This document shows positions 45,368 to 53,195 of a DNA stretch of 64,000 nucleotides, piece after piece. The first letter of the stretch is position 1, and every line of letters starts with the position of its first letter. The notes beneath the pieces were generated by a model. It was not told the DNA's origin and did not search any database. It saw only the letters and a list, made by a program, of their open reading frames with translations. A program made the translations under genes and the position numbers. This stretch comes from Brevundimonas sp. (GTDB lineage: Bacteria; Pseudomonadota; Alphaproteobacteria; Caulobacterales; Caulobacteraceae): assembly GCF_013912005.1 (NCBI RefSeq), contig NZ_JACESB010000008.1, positions 52,711-116,710 on the forward strand, written 5' to 3'.

Positions 45368-46771
45368 TCAGCGGCGGGCGGCGCCGGCCGCCCGGACCCG
45401 GTCGATCTTCGCTTCGAACGGCCCCCAGTCGTCCCCGGCGTCGATCGCCGCCCAGATCGCCTCGACCTCGTCGATCAGCATCTCCTCCGGCTCGGGGCGG
45501 GCGAAGACCGGATGCTCCAGCCGCTCGGGCCGGTCCGGCTCGTGCTCGAACAGGGCGAAGCGGAAGGCGTCGAAGGCCTCCCCCTGGTAGGTCTTCGCCC
45601 GCGGCCCCCGCAGCGCCCGGGCCGAGGAGGCGAAGCCGCCGAACCAGTCGTGGAACAGCGGCTCCCAGCGCAGCCCCTCGCCGCCCTCGCGCAGCAGCGC
45701 CAGGGTCGTGTCCAGCAGCCGCTGGTCGGCCGCCTCGCCGAGGCTCTTCACCCCCAGCCGCTCGAGGAAGGCGGCCCGCAGCTCGCGGATGTAGGCCGGC
45801 CCGAAGCCGTTCAGGGCCGCGGTCAGCGGCTCCGCCGCGGCGACCGTCTTCAGCGCCCCGCCCAGCTGGGTCAGGGCCCAGAACACCGCCTCGGGCTGGC
45901 GCGCGAAGGCGTACAGCCCGGTCTGGTCGAAATAGGCCGCCGTGAACCCCGGCTCGTACCACGGCAGGAAGCGCCACGGCCCGTAGTCGAAGCTCTCGCC
46001 GGTGACGTTCAGGTTGTCGGTGTTCAGCACCCCGTGCACGAAGCCCGCCGCGATCCATCGCGCCGTCAGCCGGGCCGAGGCCGCCACGACCGCCGCGAGG
46101 AAGCCGGGGACGTCCCCGCCCTCCACCTCCGGGTGGTAGAGCGCCCGGGCATGCTCGACCAGGGCCTCGATCATGTCCGTCCGGCCGAAGTAGGCGGCCC
46201 GCTGGAAGGTCCCGAACCGGACATGGCTGTGCGACAGCCGCACCAGCACCGCCGAGCGGGTCGGGGAGGGCTCGTCCCCCCGCTCCAGCGCCTCGCCGGT
46301 CTCGATCAGGCTGAAGGCGCGGCTGGTCGGAACGCCCAGCGCCTCCAGCATCTCCGCCGCCAGCACCTCGCGCACCCCGCCCTTCAGCGTCAGCCGCCCG
46401 TCGGCCCCGCGCGACCACGGCGTCTGACCCGAGCCCTTGGTGCCGAGGTCCAGCAGCCGCCCGTCGTCCGCCCGCAGCTGCGCCGCCAGAAACCCCCGCC
46501 CGTCGCCGAGGTCGGGATTGTAGGTGCGGAACTGGTGGCCGTGGTAGCGCATCGCCACCGGTCCCGGCTGGCCGGGCAGGGGCTCGAAGCGGCCGAATGC
46601 GGCGATCCAGCCAGCGTCGTCCAGCGTCTCCAGCCCCACCGTCGCCGCCGCCCGGTCGTTGCGGAAGCGCAGGATCGTCTGCGGGAAGGAGGCCGGCCGG
46701 ACGGCGTCGCCATAGTCCTCCCCGAGATCGAAGAAGCGCGGCTCGGGGCGGTAGGCGGGGGACACGGGCAT
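45368..46771 (-). CDS. selO: Protein adenylyltransferase SelO (YdiU family)
   Basis: A 467-residue pseudokinase-fold AMPylator, which transfers AMP from ATP to proteins and is linked to redox stress. The family core is YHGHQFRTYNPDLGDGRG, LGTKGSGQTPWSRGADGRLTLKGGVREVLAAEM and HGVLNTDNLNVTGESFDYGPW. Bacterial SelO lacks the selenocysteine and ends without a Sec. It follows mrpG by 49 bases. The ATG at 46771 is chosen over an in-frame TTG at 46780; neither has a strong ribosome site. Confidence 0.93.
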   Translation of the reverse strand: MPVSPAYRPEPRFFDLGEDYGDAVRPASFPQTILRFRNDRAAATVGLETLDDAGWIAAFGRFEPLPGQPGPVAMRYHGHQFRTYNPDLGDGRGFLAAQLRADDGRLLDLGTKGSGQTPWSRGADGRLTLKGGVREVLAAEMLEALGVPTSRAFSLIETGEALERGDEPSPTRSAVLVRLSHSHVRFGTFQRAAYFGRTDMIEALVEHARALYHPEVEGGDVPGFLAAVVAASARLTARWIAAGFVHGVLNTDNLNVTGESFDYGPWRFLPWYEPGFTAAYFDQTGLYAFARQPEAVFWALTQLGGALKTVAAAEPLTAALNGFGPAYIRELRAAFLERLGVKSLGEAADQRLLDTTLALLREGGEGLRWEPLFHDWFGGFASSARALRGPRAKTYQGEAFDAFRFALFEHEPDRPERLEHPVFARPEPEEMLIDEVEAIWAAIDAGDDWGPFEAKIDRVRAAGAARR

Positions 46772-46820
46772 GGCGGGCAAATGCGCCCGCCGGCCGAAGG
46801 CTGCAACCTCGACGGCCGCC

Positions 46821-47252
46821 TCAGGGGGCCGCGGCGTCGCCGTGCGCCGGCGGCGCGTCGTCGTCCTCCGCCGCCCCGTGGAAGGTCGCCCAGTCGCCGC
46901 CCGACGGCGGCGCCGGCAGGCCGCTGACGATGCCGTCGGCCGGATTCGGGTCGATGCCGTGCCCCTGGCGGTGCAGGTGGGCCTTGGCGATCATGTTGGC
47001 CGACACCGGCGCGGTCAGGAACAGGAAGATGGTGATCAGCAGCTCGTGGGCGGACAAGGTCGCGCCCGAGGCGGGGAAGTAGATCATCGAGCCGATCAGG
47101 CAGGCCCCAACGCCCAGGGTGCTGGCCTTGGTCGGCCCGTGCAGCCGGGTCATCAGCGACGGCAGCCGGGCCAGCCCCCAGGAGCCGACCAGGATGAAGG
47201 CGCCGCCCAGGATCAGCAGGCCGGCGATGACGATCTCGGCGGCGAGGCTCAT
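46821..47252 (-). CDS. Mrp/Pha Na+(K+)/H+ antiporter subunit G
   Basis: A 143-residue subunit of the multi-subunit cation/proton antiporter. Three helices are followed by a polar tail; RLPSLMTRLHGPTKASTLGVGACLIGSMIYF is the MrpG signature. Its ATG overlaps the F-subunit stop by four bases. The tail of about 45 residues, with an acidic end (AAEDDDAPPAHG), is longer than in compact homologs. Confidence 0.92.
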   Translation of the reverse strand: MSLAAEIVIAGLLILGGAFILVGSWGLARLPSLMTRLHGPTKASTLGVGACLIGSMIYFPASGATLSAHELLITIFLFLTAPVSANMIAKAHLHRQGHGIDPNPADGIVSGLPAPPSGGDWATFHGAAEDDDAPPAHGDAAAP

Positions 47253-47524
47253 TCGACGATGTCTCCCCGCAGCAGGAATTTGCAGTAGGCCACGGTGCCC
47301 ACGAAGGCGACCATGGCCAGCAGCAGGGCCGCCTCGAAATAGATCTTCGTCGCATGGGCCACGCCGAACACCACGATCAGGGCGATGGCGTTGATGGTCA
47401 GGGTGTCGACCGCCAGAATGCGGTCGCCGGAGGTCGGCCCCCGCACCAGCCGGAACAGGTTGAGCAGGATGGCCAGGCTGATGCACGCCAGCGCGAAGCC
47501 GAGCCCCGCCGACAGGATCGTCAT
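47249..47524 (-). CDS. Mrp/Pha Na+(K+)/H+ antiporter subunit F
   Basis: A 91-residue subunit with three helices. LVRGPTSGDRILAVDTLTINAIALIVVFG is the family signature. Overlaps the E subunit by four bases. Small hydrophobic subunit required for complex assembly. Confidence 0.92.
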   Translation of the reverse strand: MTILSAGLGFALACISLAILLNLFRLVRGPTSGDRILAVDTLTINAIALIVVFGVAHATKIYFEAALLLAMVAFVGTVAYCKFLLRGDIVE

Positions 47525-48012
47525 GGGAACACCTCCAGCAGGCGCGATTCGTAGCGCGCCTTGATGCGGGCGATCTCCGCCTCCGGATCCGCCACGTCGA
47601 GCGCGTGCACCAGCAGGGCCCGGCCGTCGGCGGAGACGTCGCTGGTGACGGTGCCGGGGGTCAGGCTGATCGTGCCGGCCAGCACGGTGATCGCCTCCGG
47701 CGACCGCAGCGCCAGCGGGACCACCAGCCAGCGGGCGCGCAGGTCGCGGTTGCGCCGGGTCAGGATGACCCAGGCGACCTGGAAGTTGGCGATCAGGATG
47801 TCGAGCAGGACGATCCCCAGATAGGCCAGCGCGGCCCGGCCGAAGCGGATCCTCGGGCGGTCCGGCCAGAACCGGCTGGTCGCCAGCGGCACGAGCACGG
47901 CGAAGACCGCCGCGAGAAACAGGCCGCCGGAGGAAGGCTCGTTGACCAGCAGCATCCAGACGACGCCGACGAGCACGCTCAGGGCCGGGTGGGGCAGAAG
48001 GCGGCGGATCAT
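47521..48012 (-). CDS. Mrp/Pha Na+(K+)/H+ antiporter subunit E
   Basis: A 163-residue subunit with an N-terminal pair of helices and a cytoplasmic domain. ANFQVAWVILT and VTVLAGTISLTPGTVTSDVSADGRALLVHALD are diagnostic. ATG overlaps the mrpD stop by four bases. Confidence 0.92.
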   Translation of the reverse strand: MIRRLLPHPALSVLVGVVWMLLVNEPSSGGLFLAAVFAVLVPLATSRFWPDRPRIRFGRAALAYLGIVLLDILIANFQVAWVILTRRNRDLRARWLVVPLALRSPEAITVLAGTISLTPGTVTSDVSADGRALLVHALDVADPEAEIARIKARYESRLLEVFP

Positions 48013-49550
48013 CGGACGCCTCCCGCGGTCCCGCCCAGCACCGCCTCGACATAGGCCTGCGGCGCGAACAGCTGGGCGGCGGCCGCCCCGGTGTAGGCGC
48101 TGACCGGCCCGCCGAGGACGGTCAGCGCGACGAGGGCGGCGAGCAGGGCCGCCGCCGCGGCCGGACCGGCGACGGGCCCGCGCAGGGCGCGCATCTCGAT
48201 CTCGCCGCCGACTTCCGCGCTCTTCCAGAACAGCCGGCTGCCGGCCCGGGCGAAGGCCAGCACGGCCAGCAGGGTGGTGACCAGCACCGTGGCCCAGATC
48301 CACGCCGCCCCCGGCGCCGCCCGCACCCCGTCGAGGATCAGCAGCTTGCCGACGAAGCCGGACAGCGGCGGCAGGCCGGCGACGGCGATCGCCGCGAGGA
48401 AGAACAGGCCCGACAGCAGCTCGCACTGGCGGAAGCGCGGCGCGACGGTCAGGGCGTCCCGGTGCGCGCCGCGACGTGCGGCGATCAGGTCGACCACGAG
48501 GAACAGGGCCGCCCCGGCCAAGGTCGAATGCAGCAGGTAGTAGAGCGCCGGGCCCATGGCCTCGACCCGGAACACGGCGATGGCCGCCAGCAGCACGCCC
48601 ATCGAGCCGACCACCGCCCAGGCCGCCATCTCGCGCAGGGCCCGGGCGGCGAACAGGCCGGTGAAGCCGATGGCCGCCGTCGCCAGCGCCGCCGGCAGCA
48701 GCCACGGCCCGGTCAGGAAGGCCAGCGGTCCGGCGTCGGCGCCGAAGATCAGCGTGCCCGTGCGGATCAGGGCGTAGGCCCCGACCTTGGTCATGACCGC
48801 GAACAGGGCGGCCACCGCGCCGGTGCTGGCGGCGTAGGCGCCGGGCAGCCAGAAGTGCAGCGGCGCCACCGCCGCCTTGAGGCCGAACACCACTGCCAGC
48901 ACGAGGGCCGAGGCGGCGATCAGGCCGTGGTCGGCCGGCGGGGCGGCGGCCACGCGGACCGCCAGATCGGCCATGTTGAGGGTGCCGGTCACGCCGTACA
49001 GCAGGCCTACCCCGATCAGGAACAGGGTCGAGCCGACGAGGTTGATCACCACATACTGCACCCCCGCCTTCAGCCGCAGCGGCCCCTGCCCGTGCAGCAG
49101 CAGGCCGTAGGAGGCGATCAGCAGCACCTCGAAGAAGACGAACAGGTTGAACAGGTCGCCGGTCAGGAAGGCCCCGTTCAGGCCAAGCAGCTGGAACTGG
49201 AACAGCGGGTGGAAGTGCCAGCCCTTCCGGTCGATCCCCGTGGACGCCGCATAGACCATCACGACCAGGGCCAGCACCGAGGTCAGCAGCAGCATCATCG
49301 CCGACAGCCGGTCCAGCACCAGCACGATGCCGAACGGCGCCGGCCAGTCGCCGAGCTCGTAGCTGGTGACCCCGCCCCCGGAGGCCTCGACGACCAGCGC
49401 CGCGGCGATCAGGACCAGCGTCAGGCACGAGGCCAGGGAAGCGACGCGCGAGGCGTCCAGCCGATGGCGCAGCGCCAGCAGGATGCCGGCCCCCATCACC
49501 GCCGGCAGCACCACAGCGGCCGCGATCAGCCAGGGAACGAAGGCGGTCAC
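48009..49550 (-). CDS. Mrp/Pha Na+(K+)/H+ antiporter subunit D
   Basis: A 513-residue homolog of complex I NuoM/N-type subunits with about fourteen helices. LNGAFLTGDLFNLFVFFEVLLIASYGLLLHG, KAAVAPLHFWLPGAYAASTGAVAALFAVMTKVGAYALIR and LFLVVDLIAARR carry the conserved lysines for proton handling. GTG start, overlapping the C-subunit stop. Confidence 0.94.
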   Translation of the reverse strand: MTAFVPWLIAAAVVLPAVMGAGILLALRHRLDASRVASLASCLTLVLIAAALVVEASGGGVTSYELGDWPAPFGIVLVLDRLSAMMLLLTSVLALVVMVYAASTGIDRKGWHFHPLFQFQLLGLNGAFLTGDLFNLFVFFEVLLIASYGLLLHGQGPLRLKAGVQYVVINLVGSTLFLIGVGLLYGVTGTLNMADLAVRVAAAPPADHGLIAASALVLAVVFGLKAAVAPLHFWLPGAYAASTGAVAALFAVMTKVGAYALIRTGTLIFGADAGPLAFLTGPWLLPAALATAAIGFTGLFAARALREMAAWAVVGSMGVLLAAIAVFRVEAMGPALYYLLHSTLAGAALFLVVDLIAARRGAHRDALTVAPRFRQCELLSGLFFLAAIAVAGLPPLSGFVGKLLILDGVRAAPGAAWIWATVLVTTLLAVLAFARAGSRLFWKSAEVGGEIEMRALRGPVAGPAAAAALLAALVALTVLGGPVSAYTGAAAAQLFAPQAYVEAVLGGTAGGVR

Positions 49551-49894
49551 GAGCCGGCCTCCGCATCCTCGCGGCCGTCCACGTGATCGGAGCCGGTTTC
49601 GAGGAAGGTCCGCAGCGCCAGCACGACCACGAAGGCGGTCATGCCGAAGGCGATGACGATGGCGGTCAGCACCAGGGCCTGGGGCAGGGGGTCGGTGTAG
49701 GCCTCGGCCGCCTTGTCGTAGATCGGCGGCCGGTTCACCACCAGCCGGCCCATGGCGAACAGGAACAGGTTGATCGCATAGGACAGGAAGGCCAGCCCCA
49801 GCACCACCGGGAAGGTCCGCCCGCGCAGCACCAGATAGACGCCGGCGGCGGTCAGAATGGCGATCGACGAGGCGACCAGCATCTCGAGGGTCAT
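49547..49894 (-). CDS. Mrp/Pha Na+(K+)/H+ antiporter subunit C
   Basis: A 115-residue NuoK-like subunit with three helices. VYLVLRGRTFPVVLGLAFLSYAINLFLFAMG and DPLPQALVLTAIVIAFGMTAFVVVLALR are the family blocks. ATG overlaps the fused A/B stop by four bases. Confidence 0.94.
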   Translation of the reverse strand: MTLEMLVASSIAILTAAGVYLVLRGRTFPVVLGLAFLSYAINLFLFAMGRLVVNRPPIYDKAAEAYTDPLPQALVLTAIVIAFGMTAFVVVLALRTFLETGSDHVDGREDAEAGS

Positions 49895-52758
49895 CGGCCG
49901 GCCTCCTTCGGCGACGGGACGGGCGGCGCACGCGACGGGTCGACGTCCATCGCCTCCAGCGTCTCCGGCGGCGGCGCCTTCTCGGCCCGCTGCGCCACCT
50001 GGGACAGCTGCGCGAGGGCCAGCATCACCGCCCCGATCACCGTCAGGGCCACCCCGATGTCGAACAGCATGGCCGTGGCCAGCTCGAACTCGCCGATCAG
50101 CGGCAGGGTGAAATAGTCGAAGGCGCTGGTCAGGAACGGCTGGCCGAACGCCAGCGCCCCCAGGCCGGTGGCGGCGGCGACCAGCACCCCGGCCCCGATC
50201 AGGCTGTGGTGGTCGGCGCGCAGCCTCTGGTCGGCGAAGGTGAAGCCCGAGGCCATGTACTGCATCAGGATGGCGATCGAGACGACGAGGCCGGCGATGA
50301 AGCCGCCGCCCGGCTGGTTGTGACCGCGCAGGAAGATGTACAGCCCCACCGCCACGGCCAGCGGCAGCAGCAGGCGGGTGGCGACCACCAGCATCATCGG
50401 GTGGTGCTCGGGCGAGCGCACCGTATCCGGCTTCCACAGCGCCAGCCGCCGCCCGCTGGCCCCGGTGGCCACCGTCTCCAGCAGCGAGAAGATGCCGAGC
50501 GCCGCGACGCCCAGCACGATGATCTCGCCGAAGGTGTCGAAGCCGCGGAAGTCGACGAGGATCACATTGACCACGTTCGTCCCGCCGCCGCCCGAATAGG
50601 CGTTGTCCCAGAAATAGCCGGAGATGCTGTCGAGCGGCCGGGTCATCACCGCCCAGGCCGCCCCGCCGGCGCCGAGGCCGGCGGCGCACGCCAGCGCCCC
50701 GTCGCGCGCCCGCCGCCACGGCCGGCTCTCCGCCGGCGTGGTCTTCGGCAGCAGATTGAGCGCCAGCAGCATCAGCAGGATCGTCACCACCTCGACCGAG
50801 ATCTGGGTCAGGGCGAGGTCCGGCGCGGACAGGTGGGCGAAGGCCAGCGAGATCACCAGGCCGACGATCCCGACGTAGATCAGCGACAGGTAGCGGGCGC
50901 GGTGGTTGACGACCACCAGGGCGGTCGCCGCCACCAGCGCCGCCCAGGCCGCCACCGCCGCCGGCGAGGCCTCGACCCCCGGCCGGCCGCCGACGCTGAA
51001 GCCGCCGCCCAGCACGCCGGCGAAGCCGACGCCGACGCAGGTCGCGATCAGGGCCGCCATCGCCCGCTGCAGCGAGCCGTTGTGCGTCGCCTCCACGAAC
51101 CGCCGGGCCAGCGCGGCGCCGCCGTCCACCGCCGCCTCGAACAGCGCCTTCGCCGCGGGCAGGCCGACGGCGGCGAAGAGGCGCTCCAGCCGTCCGTGCG
51201 CGACCAGCGCCGCCGCCCCCAGGGCGATGGCGGCGAGGCTCATGAACAGCGCCGGCTTGACCCCGTGCCAGAGCGCCAGATGCACGTGCGGCGCGGCGCC
51301 GCCGGTCACCGCCCCGGCGACCGCGTCCACCAGCGGCCCCGCGGTCAGCGCCGGGAACAGGCCGATGATCACGACCAGCGCGGTCAGCACCGCCGGCGGC
51401 CCCCACAGGCCGACGCCCGGATCGTGCGGCGTCTTCGGATAGTCGTCGCGGCGCGGGCCGAAATAGACGTGGACGATGTAGCGCAGCGAATACGCGACCG
51501 ACAGCAGCGCCCCCAGGGTCGCCAGCGCCGGGAACACCCACGGCTGGCCCACCCAGACGGTGTGCGCCGCCTCCTCCAGCATCATCTCCTTGGAGATGAA
51601 GCCGTTCAGCGGCGGGATTCCCGCCATCGACAGGCCGGCGATCAGGGCCAGGGTCCCGGCGATCGGCATCAGGCCGAACAGCCCGCCCAGACGCTTGATG
51701 TCGCGCGTCCCCGCCTCGTGGTCGACGATGCCGGCGTTGAGGAACAGCGCCGCCTTGAAGGTCGCGTGGTTGAGGATGTGGAACACCCCGACCACGGCCG
51801 CCATCGGCGTGCCGATGCCGAACAGCATGGTCAGAAAGCCCAGGTGGCTGATCGTCGAATAGGCCAGCAGCCCCTTCAGGTCGTCCTTGAACAGGGCCAC
51901 CCAGGCGGCGAACACCATGGTGACCAGGCCGGTGGTGGCCACGATCAGGAACCAGGCCTCGGTCCCCGCCAGCACCGGCCACAGCCGCGCCAGCATGAAC
52001 ACCCCGGCCTTCACCATGGTCGCCGAGTGCAGATAGGCGCTGACCGGCGTCGGCGCGGCCATGGCGTGCGGCAGCCAGAAGTGGAACGGAAACTGCGCCG
52101 ACTTGGTGAAACAGCCGCCGAGGATCAGCAGCAGGGCCGGCAGGTACAGGGGCGAGGCCTGGATCGCCTCCCTCTGCTGCAGGATCACCGTCAGGTCGTA
52201 GGAGCCGGCGATGTTCCCGAGGATCAGCAGCCCCCCGATCAGGGCCAGGCCGCCGCCGCCGGTGATGGTCAGCGCCATCCGCGCCCCCTGCCGCGCCTCG
52301 GCCGACTGACGCCAGAAGCCGATCAGCAGGAAGGACGAGAGGCTGGTCAGCTCCCAGAAGACCAGCAGCAGCAGGACGTTGTCCGACAGCACGATGCCCA
52401 GCATCGCGCCCTGGAACAGCAGCAGATAGCTGAAGAACCGGCCCGGCGGATCGGCCGCCGCCAGGTAGAAGCGCGCGTAGACGATGACCAGCAGGCCGAT
52501 GCCGAGGATCATCCCGGCGAACATCAGGCCCAGCGGGTCGAGGAACAGGTTGAGGTTCAGCCCGAGGGCGGGAATCCAGGCGACCCCCGCCCGCAGCGTC
52601 TCGCCGGCCATCACGGCGGGGGCCAGCGCGGCGAGCGTCGCCAGCGCCGCCAGCGTCACCGTCCCGGCCGCCAGGGCCGCCGCATTGCGGCCGCCGCGCA
52701 TGGCGAGCGCCGGCGCGGCGGCGCCGATCAGCGGAAGCAGGGCGAGCAGAAACAGCAA
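49891..52758 (-). CDS. Fused Mrp/Pha Na+(K+)/H+ antiporter subunits A and B
   Basis: A 955-residue fusion. The A part (about 1-770) resembles NuoL with FTKSAQFPFHFWLPHAMAAPTPVSAYLHSATMVKAGVFML, KDDLKGLLAYSTISHLGFL and HVYFGP. The B part (about 780-920) has PMMLVVATRLLLPLAVAVGLYIFLRGHNQPGGGFIAGLVVS and a YFTLPLIGEFELATAMLFDIGVALTVIGAVML tail. The A/B fusion and six-gene order are typical of alphaproteobacterial Pha/group 2 Mrp systems, which exchange K+ or Na+ for protons at high pH. The TTG at 52758 is chosen: GAGG sits seven bases upstream and the protein begins LLFLLALLPLIGAAAPALA as expected. A TTG at 52845 would add 29 unrelated residues. Confidence 0.92.
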   Translation of the reverse strand: MLFLLALLPLIGAAAPALAMRGGRNAAALAAGTVTLAALATLAALAPAVMAGETLRAGVAWIPALGLNLNLFLDPLGLMFAGMILGIGLLVIVYARFYLAAADPPGRFFSYLLLFQGAMLGIVLSDNVLLLLVFWELTSLSSFLLIGFWRQSAEARQGARMALTITGGGGLALIGGLLILGNIAGSYDLTVILQQREAIQASPLYLPALLLILGGCFTKSAQFPFHFWLPHAMAAPTPVSAYLHSATMVKAGVFMLARLWPVLAGTEAWFLIVATTGLVTMVFAAWVALFKDDLKGLLAYSTISHLGFLTMLFGIGTPMAAVVGVFHILNHATFKAALFLNAGIVDHEAGTRDIKRLGGLFGLMPIAGTLALIAGLSMAGIPPLNGFISKEMMLEEAAHTVWVGQPWVFPALATLGALLSVAYSLRYIVHVYFGPRRDDYPKTPHDPGVGLWGPPAVLTALVVIIGLFPALTAGPLVDAVAGAVTGGAAPHVHLALWHGVKPALFMSLAAIALGAAALVAHGRLERLFAAVGLPAAKALFEAAVDGGAALARRFVEATHNGSLQRAMAALIATCVGVGFAGVLGGGFSVGGRPGVEASPAAVAAWAALVAATALVVVNHRARYLSLIYVGIVGLVISLAFAHLSAPDLALTQISVEVVTILLMLLALNLLPKTTPAESRPWRRARDGALACAAGLGAGGAAWAVMTRPLDSISGYFWDNAYSGGGGTNVVNVILVDFRGFDTFGEIIVLGVAALGIFSLLETVATGASGRRLALWKPDTVRSPEHHPMMLVVATRLLLPLAVAVGLYIFLRGHNQPGGGFIAGLVVSIAILMQYMASGFTFADQRLRADHHSLIGAGVLVAAATGLGALAFGQPFLTSAFDYFTLPLIGEFELATAMLFDIGVALTVIGAVMLALAQLSQVAQRAEKAPPPETLEAMDVDPSRAPPVPSPKEAGR

Positions 52759-53195
52759 CAGTCGGCCTCGGAAGCGGGGGACAGGCGGGGCGCGGCCCGC
52801 CTTGATAGAGGGGCTTGGCGCGGATTTCTCCCCCTTTCGGCCCAATTCGGTCGCGCGATCGGTCGCAGCCGGCCCCCGCCGGGGCTTCGCCGCGGTCCGG
52901 CCGGCGCGGCGCCGAACACTGCCCGCCGGCGCAACGATCCTGTCGCCGGCGATCCATTACTGCCGCCCGATCGGCACGAATATTGACGTAAGGTCATCGA
53001 TTTCTGTCGCTTTTGCGTCACAGTCCGGGCCTGCCCACGGTTGAAATACGGCGTGACCGGTCGCCGCTCCTTGTCGCTGACTCCGGCTTGGATTACCCCG
53101 GATGCTGGAGTTTCGCGCTCCATGTAAGGGCGCGGACCAGGGACCAGGAAACGCCGGGCGTCCGCGGACGCCCGACCAACGTCGGGGAGCCGTGC
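52759..53195. promoter_or_regulatory. Divergent control region of the antiporter operon and the large TonB receptor
   Basis: A 437-base gap without a gene. It should hold both divergent promoters. TTGACG at 52983-52988 resembles a -35, with TGAC-N5-GTCA over the same bases and a TTTT-looped partial inverted repeat (CTGTCGC/GCGTCACAG) just after. No good -10 was found. The receptor ATG has a GGGGAG ribosome site. Confidence 0.35.

Noticed and set aside
52759-52845. Longer start of the fused antiporter subunit at TTG 52845
   Set aside because: The additional 29 residues are unrelated to the family and lack a ribosome site; TTG 52758 fits better, though not proven.
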